From: Scatophagus argus
Taxonomy: Eukaryota; Chordata; Actinopteri; Scatophagidae
Length of the DNA stretch: 64,000 nucleotides
Direction: 5' to 3'
Assembly (NCBI RefSeq): GCF_020382885.2
Contig: NC_058513.1
Coordinates: forward strand, 18,439,641 to 18,503,640
Position 1 is the stretch's first letter; the number at the start of each line of letters is the position of its first letter. Below, piece by piece: positions 32,001-44,000 of the stretch. The translations under genes and the position numbers were made by a program. The notes beneath the pieces are model-generated. The model was not told the DNA's origin. It worked only from the letters and a program-made list of their open reading frames with translations, and searched no databases.

Positions 32001-35000
32001 AACTGCTGCAAAAGCTGGCTCAGTCTATGGATACCTGCAAAAATGAATGGTATTCCCTCATCAGTGGGATGCGCGCTAACTTCAGCCTGCTGAACCACTA
32101 CACCTCAGAGCAGATGGTATACCTGTGTCACTGGATTCACAAAGTGTGTCAGCGACAGGCATCAGTTCCTCCACAGATGTGGCATTTACTTTTTCCCATA
32201 AAGCCTCAGTGCACTCTAACTGATGTCAGAGATGCTTACGCTAAGGCAGCAAGAATGACCTCAATGCACGACTTGGACGATGCTGAGTCTGGCAATGAAG
32301 ATTGTGAATCACCAGATTCATCAGGACACACTGAGGTGGACATGGAAGAAGTTCATGATTTGATGCAGTTTTCTTCAGAGGATGAAGATGATGAGGTCAT
32401 GAAATGTGATTTTGTGGGCATCAGGAAGCACGATGAGGACAATCTTGAAAACCTCTGGCGTAAATTCAAGGAGGACATGCCCCAGTACCTCAGTGAGTCC
32501 TTGGACATTTCGTCTTTGGCACACTTCCTTTCATGTCTCTCTGAAATGAACCAGCAACACGTAATAAGGAACCTTCCACCGCTTTTCCAGGAGGGAAAGC
32601 CCAATCTTGTTCTTTGTCACAATGAAGAAGTTTTTACCACCATCCTGTCACTTTACATGCAGAGTCCAGAGCAGCCTCTGCCATCTACTGATGAGGTTCT
32701 AGTCTGCAGAGAGGAAACCACAGAAGAGGAGGTGGAGATCTTTCTCCGCCGAGCTCTTGGCCAAGGCTCTGGAAGAAACTGGCAGAAGATTTACTCTCTT
32801 GTCAATCCAGGACTGCTGGGGTATGATGTTAGTGTGGCCTTGGAGGAGCTCTTTAAAGATCTTGAGAGAAGTGCTAACCCGCATTATCGTTTCATAATAG
32901 TCAGTCCAGTTGTGCATCAGCACAGATATGTGCCGTCTTTCTTCAGCAACAACAAAGTACAGGCTGGCGTTAGGCTAACAGAAAAGACTGCCAAGAAATA
33001 TCTACATCACCACTTCACACAGAACATGCTGTCACAAAACCCTGCCACACTGGTTTCTCCAGATCGCCTCTCAGTCTGGATGGTGTCATCTGTACGCCCT
33101 GCAGTTGGTAAGTCCTGTGGCAAGAAGAGGGTTTCTTTGTTATGTGAAAACTGTGTTGTGTTTTGTGTGTATGCAATTATAGAAAATCACATCAGCATTT
33201 TACACACAGAGGCTTCCAGTTACAATATTTAAATTAATTGATACAATATTTTTCTTTACATACATCTCTTTTTGACAATAGGAAAATCCCTTTATGTGGA
33301 TCGATTGTTCGAGAAGTTCCAGCAGAAATCTCCCAGAGCAGAACACATTAGGATCAGACTGATTGAGCCATGTACTGATATAGACTCTTTGATAAAGGGT
33401 TTGTCAGAGAAACTGGCTCCCTTGCGAGAGCAGGACCCTGTTCTTCTACACATTGACACTGCTGGAGTAAGTATGCAAGCGTTTATCTGTGCAAACAACT
33501 TGTTTTGTTGTTCAATGTACTTAAGAGTCTGTCTTCTTTTTCACTTTTATCACATGCCAGGTTCGTTCAGGTCTGGAGGAGCTCCTGTTCCATCTGTTAA
33601 TCCTGGGCTGTCTGAGTGACAGTCATGGCATGCTGTGGAGAAGGAATGTAGCTCAACTGATCACTGTTGAGGTCCTAAGAACATACACATCTCCTCAAAA
33701 CCAGCCAAAGCAGGTAGCAATGTGTTTTCTACATTCTGACTTATTTTTGAATGTGCATGTTGACTGTCAGAAAATGACATATTGCTAGATGTATTTTCAC
33801 TTATTAAACAGACTCACAACTTATAACTTTTTACCTCAGTGAAGTCACAGATTTGGATAACAGCATATTCTCATCTTTTCTGTATCTTACCTGTCAGCCC
33901 TTTAAGTGGAAGAAGTCTGCCAGAAGTGCAGTGTACGTTAGTGAGCATGCATTTGTAATAAAAACTGTTGACAAATGACAAATCAAACACAAACAGAAGG
34001 ACAGTCATTGAAAACCATAAAAAGCCTCTATTTTCCATAGTCTGTACTCACCAGGTTGTATAAACTTGGGATTGCATTGGTTGACTCAATTAAATTCTTT
34101 AACTTTTCCTGAATTTTCAAGCACTGCTTAAATCATTAAAACAGTTTATGCATTTGGTCTATAATCTTGACGAGCTTTAAAAGCTTTGCATTAAGTGATT
34201 GTACACCTTTTTGAATGTTAAGAGAACTTACAAAAATGACATCAGGCTGCAGCTGAATTAATTACTTTAATTTGCTCATACAGGTGAGACTTGGTCTTCT
34301 TGATATCCTACCTACCATCCATTGCAGACCTCCAAAAGACGTGAAGCAGATGTTGGCCGGGAGAGGGGTGTTGACAAAATTTGATCCTCTCATGGACGAA
34401 CAGGAGTTTTGCAGTGAGGGGATTCAAAGGCCATATCAGTACTTGAAGCTCTACAGCATGAATCAGAATTTGGATCATTTTAAGTACCAGGAAGGATCCA
34501 GAATGGGGGATCCCAGTGATTGTATCTATCACTTTCTGTCATACTGTGGAATGCAAGATCCATCTTGGGCAGAGTTGAAGAATTTCTCCTGGTTCCTTAA
34601 TGTGCAGCTGAGAGACTGTGAGAACTCAATTTTCTGTGATCCAGATTTCCTGGCTGACCACCTGCCTGGTTTCAAGGGTTTCATTGTGAAGTTCATGATT
34701 CTAATGGCAAGAGATTTTGCCTCACCATCTCTGAACACATCTGATGAAAGTCCCATGCGACACACTGACAGCAGTCAAGAGGATGATCTTCTAGCCCGTC
34801 TAACTATTCGGAAGCATTGGGAAAATGAGTCCCATCCATACATTTTCTTTAATGCAGACCGATCCTCGATGTCTTTCCTTGGCTTCAATGTGAAGATGTG
34901 TAAGAGGCAAAACACGCTCAATGCAGTTGATCCTCAGAGCCTCAAGGTCCTGATAGAAGATGTGATGTCAGAAAAACTTTTTCAAGGTCTGGAACGGCAA

Positions 35001-38000
35001 CAGATCTCACTCACTGAAGACTTTGACATGTTGCCCCGGCCAGACAAAATCAAAAGGATTTCATGCATTGTTGGTGCAAAGAAAGGAATGAGGGACAGAG
35101 AATTTGATCCAGACCCGACATATGAGCTCACTGCTGACAATGTGACGAAGATGTTGGCCATACACATGAGATTCCGGTGTGGAATTCCAGTTGTCATCAT
35201 GGGAGAGACTGGCTGTGGAAAAACCAGACTGGTCCGTTTCCTTTGTACTCTGCAGAGGGAGGAAAATCCAGCAGAGAACATGGTACTTGTCAAGGTACAT
35301 GGTGGAACTACAGCAGAGATGATCTACAGAAAGGTGAGGGAGGCAGAGATACTTGCTGAGAAGAACCAAAGGATGCACAAACTGGACACTATTTTGTTCT
35401 TTGATGAAGCCAACACCACAGAGGCCATTTTTGCCATCAAGGAAATCCTGTGTGACCAGTCAGTGAAAGGTAAACCTCTGAAGGCAGGCAGTGGCTTGAA
35501 AATAATAGCTGCTTGCAATCCTTACAGGAAGCACTCACCTGAAATGGTGGAGCGTTTGGAACGTGCGGGTTTAGGATACAGGGTGAAGGCAGATCAAACA
35601 CAAGACCGCCTTGGCAAAGTCCCTCTGAGGCAGCTGGTGTACAGAGTCCATCCTCTACCTCCAAGCATGGCTTCTTTGGTGTGGGATTTTGGTCAATTGA
35701 GTGATTCAACTGAGCTTTCTTACATCAAACAAATTGTCCAGAAGAAAGTTCAGGACCATCATTTGCCAGTGGACTGCAAGAGCATAATTTCACAGGTGTT
35801 GGGAGCCTCCCAAAAATACATGCGCAGTCGGAAAAATGAGTGCAGTTTTGTGAGTCTCAGAGATGTGGAGAGGTCTATGAAAGTGCTAGTTTGGTTTTAC
35901 CAGCATAGCGAGGTTCTTTTCAACAACTGCTCTCAGCTCACCGATGTTCATAAAACACTGAAGTGTCTGATTCTTTCTGTTGGAGTCTGCTACTCTGCAT
36001 CTCTGGTGGACAAAGAAGAGTACCTCACTGTGATTTGTAGGTACTTTCCAGGCTATCTCAGCTCTTCAGCAGCATTGCAAGAAGAGATTTCATCCTGTCA
36101 AGACTTCTTCCTTCAGAATATACACACAAGGGAGACAATTGCCAAAAATATTGCGCTCAAAGAGAACGTGTTTCTCATGGTGGTTTGCATTGAGCTCAGG
36201 ATCCCACTCTTTCTGGTTGGCAAGCCAGGCAGCTCCAAGTCTCTTGCTAAAACAGTGGTTGCTGATGCCATGCAGGGCCAGAACTCCCACTGTGGACTAT
36301 TCAAGAGACTCAAGCAAGTTCATATGGTGTCCTTCCAGTGCAGTCCTCATTCAAGTCCTGAAGGCATTATAGGGACATTCAGGAACTGTGCCCGCTTCCA
36401 GAAGGATAAAAACATGGATGAGTATGTATCAGTGGTGGTCCTTGATGAAATAGGTCTAGCAGAAGATTCTCCTCAGATGCCCCTGAAAACCCTACATCCT
36501 CTCTTGGAGGATGGTTGTATTGACAATGATAAGCCAGATCCACACATGAAGGTTGGCTTTGTGGGCATTTCCAACTGGGCTCTTGATCCGGCAAAAATGA
36601 ACAGAGGAATATTTGTCTCAAGATGGGATCCAAGTGAAGATGAACTTGTGGAAACTGCCAAGGGAATTTGTTCATCGTCCAACCAAATTCTTCTGAAAAT
36701 CAAACACCTCTTCCCATCTTTGGCAAAGGCCTTCTTGAGCATCTGTAAAGAGACCTCAAAAAATCAGTTCTTTGGTCTAAGGGATTATTATAGCCTGGTC
36801 AAAATGCTCTTTGCCACTGTCAAATCCACACAACAAGAACCCAGTGGCAGACAGTTGGTAGAGGCTATCTTGCGTAACTTCAGTGGACAGCCGGAGGGTT
36901 TTGACCCTGTCCTATTTTTCCAAGAGGTTCTCCAAAACATCATGGAAATTCCCAGACCAAGCACCTTGCAAATGGTGAAAAAGAATCTTGATCATGACAG
37001 CAGCCAGGAGAGTCGCTACCTCCTTTTGCTCACCACCAATAATGCAGCTCTCCATATTCTTCAGCAACAGATTTTTGCCAAAGGAGACTCTCGACCACCT
37101 GAAATCGTCTTTGGCTCTGGATTCCCAAAAGACCAGGAATATGCCCAAATCTGCCGTAATGTTAACCGGGTAAAAACTTGCATGGAAACCGGACGTACTG
37201 TCATCCTCCTCAACATGCAAAATCTTTATGAAAGCCTGTACGATGCTTTGAACCAGTACTATGTGTACCTCAGTATGCAGCAGTATGTCGATCTTGGTCT
37301 CGGCTCCCACAGAGTCAAATGTCGTGTCCATACAAACTTCAGGCTGGTGGTAGTGGAAGACCAGAAGAAGGTCTATGAGCACTTTCCTGTGCCACTCATC
37401 AACAGACTTGAAAAACACAGAGTGGATAGGGGTACTGATCTGAAACCATGGCAGCACAGGGTTCTTGACCAGCTGAAAGAGTGGATCAAAGAATTCTCAG
37501 GTGAGGCCTCAGAGGATTTCAAGCTGTCGGATGTTTTTATTGGCTACCACGGTGATGCCTGTGCCAGTGCTCTTTTGCAAGCACTAGAAAGGAGAGCACG
37601 AAAGGCTGGAGACAGTGCAGAAGAACAGAATCAACAGACTGAAAGAAATGACTCACTGGAAGAAGATGAACCAAATGAAACACAACAGAAAAAGATAACT
37701 GATAGAGAGTATGATCAGTTGGGTGACGCAGTGGACATTGAGACTGCTGGAGAAGAGCAAGAAATTCTGTCAGTCGAAAAGAGTGATAATGAGTCGACTG
37801 AGATGTGTAATGATGAGAAGAAAATAGTGTTGGAAAGGGTAGACATGATGGAGACAGAAAACCACGTTGAGTCTGCTGGAGAAAACGAGGAAGAAGAAGT
37901 CTTCAATTTAGCTAAAGGTCTCTTGCTGAATTGTGCCACCCCTGATGCCGTGCTCAGGCTCAAGTATTCACATTTAGCAAACCAGGAAAAGGAGAAGCTC

Positions 38001-41000
38001 CAAAGAATGTACTTCCAGCAACAGCATCACCATTCCCTACGAGATTTCCTGGAAGATTGCCTGAACAAACATCACGGTTCCAGCACGTTTCTAGAAGTAA
38101 GCCATAAGCCTTTGCTCTGACTTTGTTTTAATCATTTCTTTGCAATCTTTACAAATTGTTGTCATCCCCAATCCCTTTTGTGGTTTTGCACAGATAACTA
38201 CATTCTCCAGCTTGTTAACCAGATCAGATGTCAGAGTTGTAGCCCATGCCCTTGGACTCCATATGGACAGGATCCTCCTGCTCTCGCTCCACCAGTTTGA
38301 CACTGAAGTCTCCTTCTGCAACAAAATACGGTACTAACTGTTCCGATAACAGCAGCGTGGTTTGTTTGTTATATTTTGTCTTTTAATCTTTCACTTACTT
38401 GCCTCTCTGTGTCAGGGGCTTCCTTCAAGATGCTGGCCACTCTCTTCACATCCTGTTAATCCAGATGGACCTTGAGGAATCCCACTGCAGTGATGAGCTT
38501 ATAGCATCAGCAAAGTAAGGTTCAATGTAAAGATCCTGAAGAGACTGTAATGTGATTTTAAGCGTGCTCAGTGGAAAAAGGGACATTGCAATTCAGATGT
38601 CTTTGTGCTCCTGTCTGTTTCCAGATATTGCACAATGAATTACTTGATGTCACTGGAGGATCCGAACTGTTGTGTAATATTCATTGTGAAGGTTTCTAGG
38701 ATCCCAAGTCAATCTCAGTACATCGGTTTCCAAGGAGGTGAGTAGTGATATCAATTTTTGAAATCCAGTTATTTGCTGACTGAATTGCATGTGATGTATT
38801 GCAATATTAAAGCCATGTTTTGTTTTTTTGCATCCAAGGAGTCTGGCACTCAGTGCATATTGATGACCTGAGGGATTCAGAGGACATGAGTCTGAACCTG
38901 TTGGGTTTCTGTGGAACCCTCATTAGCAGCCTTCTCAACCCTGCACTGTCAGGTAGAAAAGCCCAGAATCTTCTGGGCTTTAAAAAGTGTGTTGTGTTAC
39001 AAATTAGAAAGTGGTTTCATTGTTCTCTTGGGTAATTTTTACATGTAAAATAAGCAAAATTATTGATCTTTAATAGAACACAATGAAGAAGGCGAAACAG
39101 TGAGGGAGAGAAAAGACTTCCAGGTAGATGCAAATGTGAATTTACAAGTAAAGAAACCATTGTACCTTTGTATGTGTTATTTCCTAGTTTTTAATGTTAA
39201 TTATATTTAGCATACTTGTGTACATACAGGCAGACAGAGCCCAGCTCCACACCCTGTCCTTAGTGAGATCATGCATCCAAAAAGCTGTGGGTTTGCTCAG
39301 GGACACCAACGGCGTGATGTCACGAAGCATGCAGCGTATACACATCCTTCTGAGTCTTCTCCAAACTGGTCAAGGGCATATAGGAGGTAAAATTTTACAT
39401 TTATTCACATTGAGGAGAATGTATTTGTTGGGGTGCCACAGGGTTTGCCGATCAATATCAATCACCTTCTTTATTAAGTATGATGTTATTCTTTTTGTCT
39501 GTATGAAGCCAACATCAGATTCTGATGCAGGAAATAAAATGAAATGCAGTACATTTTTCAGTGAAATACATTTTCAGTCTTGTTACATGTCTGACTGGTT
39601 TCTGATAAATGTGAATTAAATTCTTTATTCAAGCTCGCTTTCAAGAGGTGTTGTTAAGCAGACTGGCAGAGGCTTTGGCGCTGAAAGAAGAAATGATGGG
39701 CTCTCCTAAGGAGTGGGTGAGCAGAGAAGCCAAGAAACGCCAGGCTCTGCAGGAGGGGGGCACTCTGAGGTAAAGTTACTAAGCAGAAAAAGTTGAAACT
39801 GTTCAAATAAATTCTTTGAAACATTAGGAAATTGGACAAGGAACAAGTTTGAATTTGCCTCTAGTTTTAGATTTTAAAATTTTACAGAATAGATTTTCGT
39901 TCAGAACCAGATCCAGATCCTCTTTAAACTGTTTTAAAATATTTGTCACAGTTTAAGTGTGGCTTTCTTTTGTGTCTTTAATGGACAGACGCACCCTATG
40001 GCGCTGTCTTCAGTCCACTGTGACTCCAACCTTGGCCAACATGTTGGAAGTTATGGACAGGTATGCAAATCTGGACCTGCTGTCTGATGGCAGGCTCAGC
40101 CAGGGTCTGGGAAAGCTGTGGTTGGACATCCTGGAAGATTCACAGATTTTAAACCTAACACCTCTCCAAAGGCCAAGGTATTGTGGACTGTTTCTTCTGT
40201 ATGATACCCACAGTCAGTTCAGTCAACAAAGGGCATCATCTTTCTTTATTATAATTTCTAGTGAGTCAGACCAGGAGGTGCTTGTGCAGCACTACTTCAT
40301 GTTGGATGGTGAAGAGCAACCGTGTGTTGCTGCGTTCAGCTGGCTCATCAGGATGCACCTTGAAAGCCTATGGGAAGAATCAGAATTTATACCAGGTTTG
40401 TTCTTAATTAGTTTTTTTTTAATGACTCCATATATGAACACGTGGAGGGATCATTAAGTGTGTATCTTACAATATAGTATATAGTTTCAGATAGTTTATA
40501 GTTTTTTTATTGTTATTATTCTAACTGATCCTCAGTAACAAGAGCAGATGGCACAGAGAGGATTCTCCAGTTTGTGAGCACTTTCAACAACAGCAGACTG
40601 GGAAGTCACTTGCAGACGCTTTCAGCCGAGGACAGGCTGGAGTATGGCCACCACTTCCTACAAGACTTTCTGCTGCTTTCTTTGAAGATCAAGTCAAAGG
40701 ACGAGCTTAGGGTACAGACGCTACAATACCACACGTTTTAAACATATTTTGGGAAAAACCAGTAAGTCTCAGCTTTTAACACGTGTCATATGCAGGTGTT
40801 TACCCGGGCCATGCTGGGCTGTGTGTCTGAGCTCCAGACGTTAATGGGTGCTGTCGCTGAGCTCTCTCCTGCTTGGGTCATGGCTGCTGCAAAACATTTT
40901 GCCCCCAGACTGGACACTCTGTGTCACATATTCCTGCTGCAGCCCCAGCTAGCCACTGATGTCCTTCAGCAGGGGTCAAAGAGGGAGCACCAAGAAATGG

Positions 41001-44000
41001 TGAGGACAGCATTTTGGTTCCATTTAAAACTTTATTTTCATTACCTTTCTGTCAGAAAGGCTTTCCTAGAACTTTTGCTTTTAGTTTCTCACTTGATTTA
41101 CACTGTTCTTTATTTGTGACACTGTTTTTGCACTGCTTTATTTTAATTCTTCCATTGATTTTACATTTTATGTTTTTTTTTTAACAGTTTTAATCATCCA
41201 TTGTTTTAGGGTTTATTCCTTTTTTACTCCTTATGCCAGGCTGTTCTATTCAAACATTGGCATGGTTTTTATTTGTGTTTGTCGTAAGCCTGGTTTTGGT
41301 AAGTGCAAGGTTTATTATAATTATGTCACTCTTTGCTGTATTGGTGATAGTGACACTAGAGATAATGTAGAATGCTAACATGCTAAACTTTACATGCCAT
41401 GCAACATGCTATAGTTGTTAGACAGCTAACTATGATCATGCTAACTTGGTAGGAGTTTACTGTGATGTCTCTTTTTTGGGGCAGGTGGAGGACATTTTAG
41501 CTCTTGGTATCTGCACCGAGCAGACCAAACTATTGACTGTGACATCCCTGCAAGAGTGCGAGTCCTTTGTGAGCAGAGTGCAGTTTCTCCAGCCATGTCT
41601 GGACAGAGCGTTTGGTCAGAAGTACAGTGCCCTCTGTAGCCCCAGCTGTCTGCAACATCTGGACTCCATCAGGTGAGTCTGGAGAGATGTGAGTAAAAAA
41701 GCTTGTTTGTGTGTGTTTCAAGGTTTATTTATAATCAATTTGCCGTTTCAGGTCTTTGTGGCATGGGATGCTGATTGTAGCATCTTTCATCCAGCACATC
41801 GTTTTTAAAGTTAAACAGAATGATTCAAAATTGAGCGAAGTGGCCCTCAGACACTGCAACCTCCACCTGAATGTAAGTAAAATAGTCTTAAGGTTTGTGA
41901 CTTCGCTGAGGTGATAAGCCTCTCGGATCATGCCTGAAAAGTAAAATTGTTGGGAGATGGATGGAAAAAAAGCAGTTTTGTCCTCATTTTCTAACAGCTG
42001 ATGCAGGAGTCACCAGATCTGAGGAGTGTGGACACACTGAAGCTGCTGATCCGGATCCTCAATTCTCTTCACGATGAGTGTATCAGCAGGGATCTGAGGT
42101 CAGGTCAATTTGTATTCTGCCTTTCAGTTCCAAGGGACATCCTGACCTATTCCAATAAGCTTTAGTTTGAATAGTACATCAGGAAGAAGAAGAAACATTT
42201 CCAATTCAGTACAAGACTCAACCAAGTGTGATGTGATGTGCGATGTTTCTCTTACAGTGCAGTAATTGTAATCTCTCATGATATTTTGTTCTGTAAAGGT
42301 TTGGCATTTCTTGCCCAATCTGCCTTATGGAGTTCAGAGAGCCGTCCATCCTGCCCTGCCATCACGTCTTCTGCTTGCCGTGTCTCCAGCTCTGCATTCA
42401 GCCCCACAGACATTCCTGCCCTAAATGCAGGGCAGACCTGCCACCCGACTTCAAGCCGACTTTTTCTCACACAATCAAGTGAGTTCAGAAAAATCCCTCA
42501 TCGAAATTACAGCTCTGTTTAGCAAGGTGATAAATAATCGGTCGACAGGTAGCAATAGAGAAATGATTGGCCTTTGTGACTTAATTAACACTAAACCTTG
42601 TGGCTGTACCAGGTTAGAGCATGTAGTCAGTGCCAGTGGTTGCTTAAGCCAGAGAAAGGATGCAGGTCTTACCTGAACCCTGTGAAGCTGGACTAGATCC
42701 ATTGCTGTGAGCTCTGTGGTTGGAGCTGTCAGAGTGTCCTCTTCTGTCACCTTTCAGGCTCTTATGGCTCGCAGCTCTGCATTGGTTTCAGTTTATATAA
42801 ATTAGCGTCTAAGCACAGAAACAAAGTACTGAGTAAACTGAGGAGTCTGGTGGCCTGATGCTGTTGTCTGATAAGCCATCCTCTCAATAAAGTTTTTGTT
42901 GTCTTGGTTCAGGGCAGCACTTGAGCAGCAGGCAGCGATCAGGGACTGCTGTAACTCCTTCTTCCTGGAGGTGGTGTCCAGGTTCTGTCTGTCAGAGGGG
43001 CAGAGACCCGGAGATGAAGTGGTGGAGCTCCTATTCTCCTTACTTGTCTCTGCTAATGGTCAGTGACCCAATAAGTCAGTGATAATAACTGGAAAACTGA
43101 AACAAAAATGAAGGATTCACCTCTTTTATTTGACGTGGATTGTTTTGTGTGATGCAGGAGATGTATACAGGACCAGAGAACTCACTCCCTTCATGGAGTG
43201 TGTGGATAACAGTCCAGTGGTGCGATCGGTGCTGCCGAAACTGCTGCTGCAGCACAGGTGAGCGTGTGAATCCAGTGAGCACAGGAAGGAAAGTAAGTCA
43301 CTCACAGTGTTGTCAAAAGCATCCAGACAGAAGAGACGTCACTGTTACCAATTCAGAAGAAAGCCGCATCCTGGTGTGGATGAGCTCATAGCCTTTGTGC
43401 ATCAGGAGCAAACGCTGGACGGATGCCGCTGGTTACGGCGAGTTCCCTCAGAGTCCTGATGCTTATGCTAATAGTTGTGGGCTAATATCACAAGCATTTT
43501 GTTGCTAAATGTGGTAGCAGAGTTTAATTTGATAAGTTCATCCTCGATGGAAATGATAAAAGGCAAGCGGCAGCAGTTTAAACTGTTGAACAGCTTCATC
43601 CACCAGGCTGTCAGGATGCTAAACTCTGTCCACTGCCTCCCCCTCTGCCTCCGGACTGGAGCACATCCATTTACACAAGGACTTTGCCTTAGCTGTTTTG
43701 CACATAAAGACTCGTTCACTGTGTGTGACTGTATTTCCACTACTGCGTTATTGTACATAGGTTGGACTTTTATATTGTTATTTATTTATATTTTTATACT
43801 GCTATATTTTTATCCTTTTCTCTTTTTTTATTTAATTGCATGGCATTAGTACTAAGGTGAGAGAGAAAGTTTCGATTCTCCTGTATGTCCTGTAGTGAAT
43901 TGACAATAAAAATCTGTGAATCTTTGGATCTTTGATATTGGGAAAGTATTTTTTCTCTCCTTAAGCTTTATTTTTTTAACCTGCAGTGGCCATGATAGGC

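Noticed and set aside
36912-37457. 181-residue open frame on the minus strand inside the rnf213 giant exon
   Set aside because: It is antisense to a strongly conserved AAA4-region coding sequence; its length is a by-product of that coding bias and it shows no domain.
43475-43849. 124-residue plus-strand open frame in an rnf213 intron
   Set aside because: It resembles the end of an L2-type ORF2 and a LINE tail follows; treated as a mobile-element remnant, not a gene.
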